Shown: positions 8,159 through 15,699 of the stretch, piece by piece
Layout: every line of letters begins with the position of its first letter
How positions within the stretch are numbered: the first letter of the stretch is position 1
IMG/VR virus record: IMGVR_UViG_3300020473_001840
Coordinates: 1-56,062 of that record
DNA from: a virus
DNA length: 56,062 nt
Strand: one strand, 5' to 3'
Program-made: the position numbers and the translations under genes
The notes under the pieces: generated by a model
The model's input: only the letters and a program-made list of their open reading frames with translations
Told to the model about the DNA's origin: nothing
The model's database searches: none

Positions 8159-8762
8159 TCCGTGGAGAATTGTCGAAATGTTTGAAGAGTCGGTAGCTGA
8201 CTATTGTGGCTCGAAATACGCGGTAGCTACAGATAATTGCACAGACGCTCTTTTGATGTGCTGCAGATATTTTAAAGTACAAGAGGTCACTATTCCGTGT
8301 CGTACATATTTATCGGTACCTCAATCTATTATGCATGCCGGCGGCACTGTGAAACTTAAAGATTATGAGTGGAAAGGCATCTACCAACTTGAGCCTTATC
8401 CAATTTATGATGCGGCTAAAAGATTTACTTCGGGAATGTATATTCCGGGAACATTTATGTGTCTTTCTTTTCAGACTAAAAAAAATCTTAAGATTGGGAA
8501 AGGCGGCATGATTTTAACTGACGATAAAGAGGCAGTAGATTGGTTTAAATTAGCGCGTTATGAAGGTCGCGACCACGTATCTGATGATATTGAAATTTGT
8601 GGTTGGAACATGTATATGACTCCCGAGCAAGCCGCTCGCGGCTTAACGCTTCTTCAGGTATTCCCCGAACATCACGAGGATCAGGCTGAGGATCCCTGGT
8701 ACCGCGACTTGCGTTCAATGCCCTTATTTAAAGATTGTGAAATAGTAGGAGAAAAATCATGA
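8148..8762 (+). CDS. mini DegT/DnrJ/EryC1-type PLP enzyme
   Basis: Only 204 residues, against about 370 for the family. The N terminus has the cofactor-binding region (FEESVADYCGSKYAV, then TDNCTDALL). The central part jumps to YPIYDAAKRF, which holds the Asp that contacts the PLP ring, and then SFQTKKNLKIGKGGMI, which contains the expected Schiff-base Lys. About 50 residues in the middle and 130 at the C terminus are missing. It is not a frameshift: the stop couples by ATGA to an unrelated methyltransferase gene. It could be a sugar aminotransferase stripped to its core, or a non-catalytic relic. Confidence 0.72.
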   Translation: MRHNPWRIVEMFEESVADYCGSKYAVATDNCTDALLMCCRYFKVQEVTIPCRTYLSVPQSIMHAGGTVKLKDYEWKGIYQLEPYPIYDAAKRFTSGMYIPGTFMCLSFQTKKNLKIGKGGMILTDDKEAVDWFKLARYEGRDHVSDDIEICGWNMYMTPEQAARGLTLLQVFPEHHEDQAEDPWYRDLRSMPLFKDCEIVGEKS

Positions 8763-9358
8763 GCGCCGCCGGCGAAAAACCAAACAAAGAGAACATAAAG
8801 GACATGTGGGTAGTTCTTAAGGATTATGGATTTACAGTTTATTGTATTGATCAGCCGGAATATGTTGTTCAGTGGGACAAACACTTTAAAGATTTTTCTG
8901 GTTCTATTTTGGAGATTGGTGCTGGTAATGGTTTCATGGCGCGCCATATTGTAGATAATAATCCAGTAGATTATACAATTTTAGATATTCCCGATAATGT
9001 TCGAAGGCTACAAAGCAGCTCAGAATCCGCCATTGCAAATTACGAACAAATTAAATTTATTCCTTCTACTGATTATAAAAAAATATTTAAACATTCCTAT
9101 GATATATTAATTTCGCATCAATGCTTGTCCGAGACTCCTGCTTACTATTATTCTGAAATTTGGAACAATCTTGATATTAAAAATTGTTTTATAATCGATA
9201 ATTCAACAGACAAAAAAGATCCGGACTATAATGAAAAGCTAAAAAATTGGGTAGAAAATAGCTTTCAATCTACCGAAGGCACACATCGCAATTATAATGT
9301 TGATGGATATGACAAAAAAGGTATTATGGTTTATATTGGAAAAGGTAAGAAAACATGA
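8759..9358 (+). CDS. class I SAM methyltransferase
   Basis: A 199-residue protein with the SAM-binding motif I ILEIGAGNGFMARHI near residue 51 and YTILDIPD as motif II. The C-terminal half has ISHQCLSETP in the motif IV position. The NAD/SAM-fold signature is clear; the substrate is not. Placed in a glycan island, it probably methylates a sugar hydroxyl. Its ends overlap neighbours by ATGA on both sides, so it is coupled to the mini-DegT gene and to a second methyltransferase. Confidence 0.75.
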   Translation: MSAAGEKPNKENIKDMWVVLKDYGFTVYCIDQPEYVVQWDKHFKDFSGSILEIGAGNGFMARHIVDNNPVDYTILDIPDNVRRLQSSSESAIANYEQIKFIPSTDYKKIFKHSYDILISHQCLSETPAYYYSEIWNNLDIKNCFIIDNSTDKKDPDYNEKLKNWVENSFQSTEGTHRNYNVDGYDKKGIMVYIGKGKKT

Positions 9359-9960
9359 GCTTTATATTTAAATTATCGGATTCTCCGAATTTAATTCCTG
9401 TATTGGGCCAGGGTCTTCAAAAATATAATTCAGCCGATGATGAATCTATTGACCCAACAAACACAATTGAAGTGTTCAGTGATGAGATCTGGCCATCTAT
9501 TAATAAATATTTCAATCAAGATGTCCGAATGCTAGATATAGGGTGTGGAAATGGGCGCTTTGACGCTTTTTTAAGCAACCATGTGGGTCATATAGTGGCC
9601 ATCGACGCTTTTCGAGAAATGAACAAAGTACACTGTAGGCAAAATATTGAATTTGTTAAAACCACACTTCAAAAATACACCGGTGATCCGTTCGATATCA
9701 TATTTTTATTTGGGGTTTTTTATTTACAGGAAAGCTGGGGAACTGCGTCAGCATTTGAAAAGATGATCTCTATGCTTAAAGATGGAGGTGTGATAATCTC
9801 AGTTGATGACAAAAAACGAGATTTGCGCCACGATGTAAGCGATCGCCTGCCGCATGGGTATTATAATCTTGATTCATTATGCAACAGATATGGTGGAGAA
9901 ATTATTGAATCATTCGTTCAAAGAAACAACGTACATCGAATAACAGTGATTAAAAAATGA
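9355..9960 (+). CDS. class I SAM methyltransferase
   Basis: A 201-residue protein with MLDIGCGNGRFDAFLS near residue 60 as motif I and IVAIDAF as motif II. DIIFLFGVFYLQ is the likely motif IV and GGVIISVDD motif V. It is not a close copy of the preceding methyltransferase. Likely modifies a glycan residue; the substrate cannot be read. Coupled by ATGA overlaps to both neighbours. Confidence 0.78.
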   Translation: MSFIFKLSDSPNLIPVLGQGLQKYNSADDESIDPTNTIEVFSDEIWPSINKYFNQDVRMLDIGCGNGRFDAFLSNHVGHIVAIDAFREMNKVHCRQNIEFVKTTLQKYTGDPFDIIFLFGVFYLQESWGTASAFEKMISMLKDGGVIISVDDKKRDLRHDVSDRLPHGYYNLDSLCNRYGGEIIESFVQRNNVHRITVIKK

Positions 9961-10622
9961 CTATTGAAAACCCTTTTGGAAATTATAAAAATGCACATTT
10001 AGGACAATCAGCTATTTTATACGGCTCTGGTCCTTCTATTATGGATTTTAAAACTAATAAAAATGTCGTTAAAGTTGGCCTAAACGAGCAAATTTATTTA
10101 GATATAAACTTAGATTATTGGTTTATGGGAGATACTTTTCCACGCAATCCAGCAAAGTTTATAAATTGTTTTGATGATTACAATAACTATAAACCAAATA
10201 TAACAAAATTTATTAGATATCAATTATGGGGCGAAAGAGGAAGAATGCCTCTTGGAATGAAACATAGTACATATTATACATGCAATTTAGGCGGAATACC
10301 TAATGAATGTTTGTTTGAAAAAGATATTTCCCAAGGCCCCCTTATGGGTGTTGCCTCTATTTCTTTTGAAGCATTACAATTCATGCTATATGCGGGATTT
10401 AAAAATATCTATTTAGTTGGTCATGATTGTGATTATTCGTTCGGAACTTTTAGAACAGAAATTGATCATAAGTCAGAAGGCGTATTAGTGTTGCGTTATT
10501 GGAAGTTGGTTAAAGATTGGATCAGCGTTCACTATCCAGATGTTAAAATACATTGTATTAATCCAGTCGCTTTAAAAATTTTCCAAGAAGCTAGCGAGGC
10601 AGATATTATAGAAAATGAATAG
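9957..10622 (+). CDS. Maf/DUF115 or Cst-sialyltransferase-like glycosyltransferase
   Basis: A 221-residue protein. The N terminus has AILYGSGPSIMDF, the G-x-GPS loop shared by the DUF115/Maf family and GT42 (Cst) sialyltransferases. KVGLNEQIYLD then DYWFMGD follow, where those families have a nucleotide-binding Asn and strand. GVASISFEALQFMLYAGFKNIYLVGHDC near residue 135 matches their second conserved block. Both families use CMP-nonulosonic acids or related donors. The next gene, overlapping by 8 bases, encodes a CMP-sugar synthetase, which favours transfer of a nonulosonic-acid-like sugar. Short for Maf. Confidence 0.6.
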   Translation: MTIENPFGNYKNAHLGQSAILYGSGPSIMDFKTNKNVVKVGLNEQIYLDINLDYWFMGDTFPRNPAKFINCFDDYNNYKPNITKFIRYQLWGERGRMPLGMKHSTYYTCNLGGIPNECLFEKDISQGPLMGVASISFEALQFMLYAGFKNIYLVGHDCDYSFGTFRTEIDHKSEGVLVLRYWKLVKDWISVHYPDVKIHCINPVALKIFQEASEADIIENE

Positions 10623-11274
10623 TGTAGCATGCTTTATTCCAATAAAAAAGAGAAGCACCAGAGTTCCTCAAAAAAACTTTAGACTCTTGAATAATAAACG
10701 CTTGTTTGAATATATAATTGACGCTGCAATTGAATCTAAGTGTTTTAATAAAATATATGTTGATACTGATAGCGACGAAGTGAAAGAGTATTGTATATAT
10801 AAAAATATTGATATAATCAATAGAGATCCGAATCTTGCAAAAGACAGCGCTAATGGTAATGATCTATTAAACTATTGGTTTGATACTGTCCCTGTTCATG
10901 ATTATTATTTTCAGCTATTTGCTACTTCTCCATTTACCACCTCGACAACTATAAAAGAATGTGTTAAAATATTAAAAGAAAATAATAACTATGATTCAAT
11001 ATTTACAGCGTATAAAAATTGTGGATGGTATTGGTTTGAAGGCGCGCCCATAAATTATGATCCATCTGAACTACCCAGAAGTCAAGATGCTAAGCAAGTT
11101 TTTAACGAAACAACCGCTTTGTACGGAATTAGCCGCACTGCACTAGTAGAATATAAATGCCGAATTGGTAATAAGCCTTATTTCTATTTTGTTGGCGATA
11201 TTGAATCCATGGACATTGATTCAGAGTTTGATTTAAAAATAGCAGAGTTAATTGCAAAGGAGTATTATGATTAA
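10615..11274 (+). CDS. acylneuraminate (CMP-nonulosonate) cytidylyltransferase-like
   Basis: A 219-residue protein with IPIKKRSTRVPQKNF at 8-22, the basic glycine-poor form of the NeuA nucleotide loop, then VDTDSDEV, and INRDPNLAKDSANGND, the RP-LA-D block of the family. ESMDIDSEFDLKIAE near the C terminus is the conserved metal-binding DIDs region. It should activate a nonulosonic or other acidic sugar with CTP to give a CMP-sugar. No NeuB-type synthase is in the window, so the free sugar would come from the host or from genes elsewhere in the phage. KdsB is less likely, as its loop differs. Confidence 0.78.
   Translation: MNSVACFIPIKKRSTRVPQKNFRLLNNKRLFEYIIDAAIESKCFNKIYVDTDSDEVKEYCIYKNIDIINRDPNLAKDSANGNDLLNYWFDTVPVHDYYFQLFATSPFTTSTTIKECVKILKENNNYDSIFTAYKNCGWYWFEGAPINYDPSELPRSQDAKQVFNETTALYGISRTALVEYKCRIGNKPYFYFVGDIESMDIDSEFDLKIAELIAKEYYD
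11256..11262 (+). promoter_or_regulatory. Shine-Dalgarno fixing the start at 11267
   Basis: AAAGGAG is followed after 4 bases by ATG at 11267. The frame stays open to a TTG at 11252, but that codon precedes this site and would add five residues without a ribosome site of its own. Confidence 0.75.
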
Positions 11275-12250
11275 TATTGAAAATATTGGCCAAAAATTTA
11301 TCGAAATTGTAAAGTCCCCGGAATGGGAGGCGCTTCAAGAAAAGTTCAATAACTGCGATGATATTTATGTTTTAGGCCATGGAGGTAATTTAGCAGTAGC
11401 TGATCATACAGCAGTAGATATAACAAGACTTTCAAATGGACAAAAAAACGCTATTTGTCCAAGTTCTGGCATTGTGGCTACATCGTTTATCAATGATTCT
11501 AGTTTTGATCAATGGATGGTTAATTGGCTTGATTGTAGAACTGCTGTAAGAACCAAAGCACAAATGAAAAGATCATTAGTATACGGAATATCATCGTCTG
11601 GAAAATCTACTGATGTTATTAAGGCGTTGCAATGGGCTTCCCAAAACGGAATGCAGACAGCTCTTGTGACTGGCCAGCCTATGAATATTCCAGTCCCAGG
11701 TCTCACGGTTGTAGAGCTAGGCACTCAATATTACCACTCTACCGAGGTATTAACTCTTTTGCTGCAGTATCAACTTACGCATGGTTCGGGCCGCGAATGC
11801 CCCTCAATAGGTCATAACAGTTCAGATGACCTAAAGAAAGCGAACTGGAAAGGAGGAAAAATCCGAGAACACAGCTATCCAGACGAACAAATCAATATTG
11901 GTGTTGATTTTGATGGCGTTGTTCATAAAAATTCAAAGGGTTATTATGATGGTACAATATACGATGAGCCAATTCAGGGCTCGAAAGAGGCCTTACGGCG
12001 CTTGTCTGAAAAATATACTATTATAATGTTTAGCGCTAAAGCGCGAACTGATCGAGGTCTTGTGAATGGTAAGACAGGCATTGAACTGATATGGGAGTGG
12101 CTTGAAAAGCATGATATGGCTCAATATGTAAGCAAAGTAACTGCAGAAAAACCACGAGCATGCTTTTATATTGATGATAAAGCAATTCGTTTTGAAGATT
12201 CGTGGAAACAATTATTTGACAAATTAGAACATTTAGGTTATGATATTTAA
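11267..12250 (+). CDS. SIS-domain (GmhA-like) isomerase fused to a HAD phosphatase domain
   Basis: A 327-residue two-domain protein. Residues about 25-180 form a SIS domain: VLGHGGNLAVADHTAVDITR resembles the GmhA phosphosugar loop, and GISSSGKSTDVIKAL matches its ISTSGNS block. Residues about 205-327 form a HAD domain with GVDFDGVVH (DxD), MFSAKAR and CFYIDDKAIRFED. GmhA makes D-glycero-D-manno-heptose 7-phosphate, and a HAD enzyme later removes the C7 phosphate, so the fusion joins two steps of the heptose route. The catalytic Glu and one His of E. coli GmhA do not align cleanly (Asp stands at the Glu), so another phosphosugar substrate is possible. Confidence 0.75.
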   Translation: MINIENIGQKFIEIVKSPEWEALQEKFNNCDDIYVLGHGGNLAVADHTAVDITRLSNGQKNAICPSSGIVATSFINDSSFDQWMVNWLDCRTAVRTKAQMKRSLVYGISSSGKSTDVIKALQWASQNGMQTALVTGQPMNIPVPGLTVVELGTQYYHSTEVLTLLLQYQLTHGSGRECPSIGHNSSDDLKKANWKGGKIREHSYPDEQINIGVDFDGVVHKNSKGYYDGTIYDEPIQGSKEALRRLSEKYTIIMFSAKARTDRGLVNGKTGIELIWEWLEKHDMAQYVSKVTAEKPRACFYIDDKAIRFEDSWKQLFDKLEHLGYDI

Positions 12251-12269
12251 ATAAAAACGGAGTTTATCA

Positions 12270-12977
12270 ATGAAATTACTTTTAACCACAAGAGCCGATC
12301 AAACCGTAGAGGGATGGGCTCAATTAGTTCATCCAGTGTTTCGAAAATATGCTGAACGCGTCAGTGCAGATTTCTTAATTTTAGATGAGTCATTAAATTG
12401 TAATGCTGCCCGTTCTGGTATCGGCGATGGTCTTTGGCATTTTAGAATTATGAAGCACTATGATCTTCACGAAGAATATGATAGAATTTTACATCTTGAT
12501 AGCGATATTCTGTTAACTCCTGAGTGCCCTAATTTATTTGACCATGTTCCGTACGATAGTATCGCGACTGTGTATGAAGATGTGGGTTCAAGAAAACCAC
12601 AAAGAGTACAGTGTATGTTAAATGCGCAAAATCAGTTTGGAGACATTGGGTGGCGCGATGGCTACATTAATACAGGTGTTTTTCTTACTTCGAAGTGTCA
12701 TCGCGATATTTTTCAACCAATAAATGGTAGATTTTTTACCGATTGGGGCACCGACGATGTGCACATTGGCTATCAAATCAAGAAACTTGGATATAAGGTA
12801 GCCCCATTGGATTACCAGTTTAACCATATGACAATGTTTTCAGAAGCATGGAACGGTAGTCCTGACCGATTTGATTCTCATATAATTCACTATGCTGGTC
12901 GCGGCATTTTTGATGAAGGAGTTGCAACAGATAAGTTGCATCAAGCCTCTTTAGATTATAAGAGATTATATGAATGA
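12270..12977 (+). CDS. GT8-like glycosyltransferase
   Basis: A 235-residue GT-A protein. YDRILHLDSDILLT near residue 70 carries the D-x-D metal motif in the form typical of GT8 (LDxD). DGYINTGVFL follows, the conserved NxG segment, and later TDWGTDDVHIG and HIIHYAG, matching the C-terminal His metal ligand region. GT8 enzymes add glucose or galactose, retaining, often to LPS core. A 19-base gap with CGGAG precedes the ATG, and the stop overlaps the next gene by ATGA. Confidence 0.8.
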   Translation: MKLLLTTRADQTVEGWAQLVHPVFRKYAERVSADFLILDESLNCNAARSGIGDGLWHFRIMKHYDLHEEYDRILHLDSDILLTPECPNLFDHVPYDSIATVYEDVGSRKPQRVQCMLNAQNQFGDIGWRDGYINTGVFLTSKCHRDIFQPINGRFFTDWGTDDVHIGYQIKKLGYKVAPLDYQFNHMTMFSEAWNGSPDRFDSHIIHYAGRGIFDEGVATDKLHQASLDYKRLYE

Positions 12978-13801
12978 AAAAACTTATTGCAGGCCCATGG
13001 ACGGGCGAGTTCGGGTGGGAATTGTTTGCGTGGCAAGCTTATATTCGGGCACTTTCAACAAAATTTGATCACACAACAATAATTTCTCGCGTTAATTCGC
13101 GCGCCTTATATAGTGATTTTGCAGATAATTATATTGCATACGAGCCACAAGGCGGCAATCCAGATGCTTTTTTTATGCACAACTTAGATATTAGAAGCGC
13201 ATTTAAAGACGCAGTTAGAAAAAACAATATTGTTCTTACTGAGGGTACTTCGGTAGTTTTGCCTCGTCGTATAGGATTCCCTCCGCATACTCATTACACA
13301 CAAATGGTAATGTTTGGCAAACATACTATTAAACCTAAATATGTTGTTTTGGGAGACACCGGAAAACGAAAGTATAAAAGATATGATTATATTTTTCATC
13401 TTCGCCGGCGGCCGCTGCGCCAAGAAGATAACTGGAGCACCGAAAATTGGATTAAACTGAAAAACCTTTTGGGCAATAAAAAAATTGCATGTATTGGTAC
13501 CAAAAGTGAATCTGGCCACATTGAAGGAACAGCAGATCTTCGAGATATGAAACTAGAAAAGCTGCTTCCTATACTTCGAAGTGCTGATTGCGCATTTGGT
13601 TCGTCATCTGGCCCTATGCATCTTGCGAGTCTTTGCGGGCTTCCGCATGTAGTATGGTCTATACCTCAGAACAAAATTAGATATGAAGATAACTGGAATC
13701 CTTTACAGACGCCAGTTTTATTTAATAGTGACTATGACTGGCATCCAGCGCCTGATTATATTTACGAAAAGTTTTTACAATGGAGACACAATAAAAAATG
13801 A
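12974..13801 (+). CDS. GT9-like (heptosyltransferase-type) glycosyltransferase
   Basis: A 275-residue GT-B protein. AGPWTGEFGWELFAWQ at the N terminus is a glycine-rich acceptor loop. SADCAFGSSSGPMHLASLCGLPHVVW near residue 205 closely follows the GT9 donor motif (SGPMHLA, with His and Pro in place). FHLRRRPLRQEDNWS near residue 145 provides the basic donor-phosphate contacts. GT9 enzymes are the LPS heptosyltransferases that use ADP-heptose, so this is the natural consumer of the pathway encoded upstream. It is somewhat short, and a non-heptose donor cannot be excluded. Confidence 0.72.
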   Translation: MKKLIAGPWTGEFGWELFAWQAYIRALSTKFDHTTIISRVNSRALYSDFADNYIAYEPQGGNPDAFFMHNLDIRSAFKDAVRKNNIVLTEGTSVVLPRRIGFPPHTHYTQMVMFGKHTIKPKYVVLGDTGKRKYKRYDYIFHLRRRPLRQEDNWSTENWIKLKNLLGNKKIACIGTKSESGHIEGTADLRDMKLEKLLPILRSADCAFGSSSGPMHLASLCGLPHVVWSIPQNKIRYEDNWNPLQTPVLFNSDYDWHPAPDYIYEKFLQWRHNKK

Positions 13802-14841
13802 AAACTATCGAAAGTCCAATTTTACAAAGAGACAATTTACATATTTTTAAAAGCTTAAGAGAGAAAAAAGAACTCTTAAAAGGCAGTCGGATTCTTATAA
13901 CGGGCTCTGATGGTTTTTTAGGAAGAACAATTGTATCATTTCTCAAATATCTAAATGATAAGCAATTTTCTGATAAAGACAAAGTTAAGATTATTGCAAT
14001 TGATTACAAAGATTACGATATTTGCAATTCCTTGGATTCATTTATTGAAGAGGGCCCAATAGACTATATAATTAATTGCGCTGGTATAGCGTCTCCTAAG
14101 AAGTATTTAAAAGCACCTTTAAAGACTTTAGACGTATCTTATTTGGGCACCAAGAGTGTTTTCGATTTGGCGCGCCTAAGAAATACAAAATCAATATTGA
14201 TGTTTTCATCTAGTGAAGTATATGGTACTCCAGACCCGGAAAATATTCCCACCAAGGAAGAATATATCGGAACTGTTACCACTTTTGGTAATCGTAGTTG
14301 TTATGATATTGGAAAAAACGTTTTAGAAACTTTATCGTATGTGTATTATACTAGCTACAATGCACCAGTAAATGTTTTAAGGCCGTTTAATTTATATGGC
14401 CCCCTGATGGATTTATATGATGGAAGAATTGTTCCAAATATTTGTAAATCTATGATTAATCAAACAGATTTTTCTGTTTATGGAAGCGGTCAACAAACGC
14501 GCACATACTGCTATGTTGCGGACGCGATGGTATATATGTTTCACGTACTGTTATCTGATAGCTTTGGTCAAATTTATAATATTGGCTCAGAAGATGAAGA
14601 ATTATCGGCGTTACATATCGCAGAAAAAGCATACAATCTTGTAGATGTACCCAATTCTACATTTGTGCAAAAGCCATACCCTGAAGAATACCCAAACCAA
14701 GAGCCCCGCCGGCGCTGTCCTAATATTTCAAAAGTGAAGACACTATCCAGATACTCTCCACAATATTCTTTTGAAAAAGGCTTCCTATCTTGTTATATGT
14801 TTTTTAGTCAGATTGCAGAGGACAAAAGCACCAATGCATAA
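13798..14841 (+). CDS. UDP-glucuronate decarboxylase-like (UDP-xylose synthase family)
   Basis: A 347-residue extended SDR protein. Seen: ITGSDGFLGRTIV near residue 34, CAGIASPKKYLKAPLKTLDV, FSSSEVYGTP, a Tyr-x3-Lys pair in RSCYDIGKNVLET near residue 165, FNLYGPLMDLYDGRIVPN and VYGSGQQTRTYCYVAD. The ASP-Y--P-KTL, Y-x3-K-x3-E and DGR-V-N blocks are diagnostic of UXS, which oxidises and decarboxylates UDP-glucuronate to UDP-xylose. The adjacent gene encodes a UDP-glucose dehydrogenase-like protein that would make UDP-glucuronate. Its C terminus overlaps that gene by 8 bases. Confidence 0.82.
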   Translation: MKTIESPILQRDNLHIFKSLREKKELLKGSRILITGSDGFLGRTIVSFLKYLNDKQFSDKDKVKIIAIDYKDYDICNSLDSFIEEGPIDYIINCAGIASPKKYLKAPLKTLDVSYLGTKSVFDLARLRNTKSILMFSSSEVYGTPDPENIPTKEEYIGTVTTFGNRSCYDIGKNVLETLSYVYYTSYNAPVNVLRPFNLYGPLMDLYDGRIVPNICKSMINQTDFSVYGSGQQTRTYCYVADAMVYMFHVLLSDSFGQIYNIGSEDEELSALHIAEKAYNLVDVPNSTFVQKPYPEEYPNQEPRRRCPNISKVKTLSRYSPQYSFEKGFLSCYMFFSQIAEDKSTNA

Positions 14842-15694
14842 AGTAGGAGTTATTGGAAATGGCTTCGTCGGCTCGGCTATAGCCAGCGGCTTTGGACTTC
14901 ACGCAGATGTTAAAGTTTACGATGCCGATTCTCGTAGGTCAATTAACACATTTGATGAAGTTATGGAATGTGAGTTTATATTTGTAGCTGTTCCGACGCC
15001 TATGCATTTAGGCGATAACAATAAAATAGACCTATCAATTGTTAAGGACACGTTCAGCAAAATTTCAAACTACAGCCAGGAATATCAAGATAAAAACAAA
15101 ATTATTATTTTAAAATCTACCGCAATTCCCGGAACAACTGAGTCTTTGCAAAAAGAATTTCCCACCTTAGATATAGCTTTCAATCCTGAATTTTTGACTG
15201 AGAGAAATGCCCGCCTAGACTTCATTAACACATCTAGAATTGTAATTGGTGGAAGCTCGACGGTTTGCGATCGAGTAGAGCAGCTTTATAGAGTTCGCTT
15301 TCCGCACACTTCCATTATCAGCACAGATCCCACATCTGCAGAATTTATCAAATATATGTGTAACTGTTTTTTCTCAGTTAAAATATCTTTTATGAATGAA
15401 ATGAAACAGGCCTCTGAAGCGCTTGATTTAAGTTGGATAGATGTTATGAATGGATTTTTATCTGACGGTCGGATAGGAAATTCCCACGTAGATGTTCCGG
15501 GTCATGATGGTCATTTAGGATTTGGTGGTAAATGTTTTCCAAAAGATCTTAATGCATTTATAAATTTATTTAATGATATACATGTTGAACCTACAATGCT
15601 TTCGGCAGCGTGGAGCAAAAATATGGAAGTAAGAAAAATTAAAGATTGGGAAAGTATCAAAGGCGCCACGTCTGGAAAAAACAATAAGGATTAA
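14834..15694 (+). CDS. UDP-glucose/GDP-mannose dehydrogenase-like, C-terminally short
   Basis: A 286-residue protein from ATG 14834 (chosen because VGVIGNGFVGSAIA follows at once). Seen: FVAVPTPM, KSTAIPGTT, FNPEFLTERNARLDFI, AEFIKYMCNCFFSVKI and GFGGKCFPKDL near residue 229, which holds the catalytic Cys. All core motifs of the family are kept. Usual members have 390-450 residues; the C-terminal UDP-binding domain is absent. Short versions of this type could still function, or this copy may depend on a partner. It probably makes UDP-glucuronate for the decarboxylase-like gene just upstream. Confidence 0.8.
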   Translation: MHKVGVIGNGFVGSAIASGFGLHADVKVYDADSRRSINTFDEVMECEFIFVAVPTPMHLGDNNKIDLSIVKDTFSKISNYSQEYQDKNKIIILKSTAIPGTTESLQKEFPTLDIAFNPEFLTERNARLDFINTSRIVIGGSSTVCDRVEQLYRVRFPHTSIISTDPTSAEFIKYMCNCFFSVKISFMNEMKQASEALDLSWIDVMNGFLSDGRIGNSHVDVPGHDGHLGFGGKCFPKDLNAFINLFNDIHVEPTMLSAAWSKNMEVRKIKDWESIKGATSGKNNKD

Positions 15695-15699
15695 AAGTC

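Noticed and set aside
8148-8762. Frameshifted or broken DegT gene
   Set aside because: No remainder of the enzyme is found in other frames downstream; the next gene is an unrelated, coupled methyltransferase.
11252-11266. TTG start five codons upstream for the SIS-HAD gene
   Set aside because: A clear AAAGGAG lies between it and the ATG at 11267, so the ATG is used.
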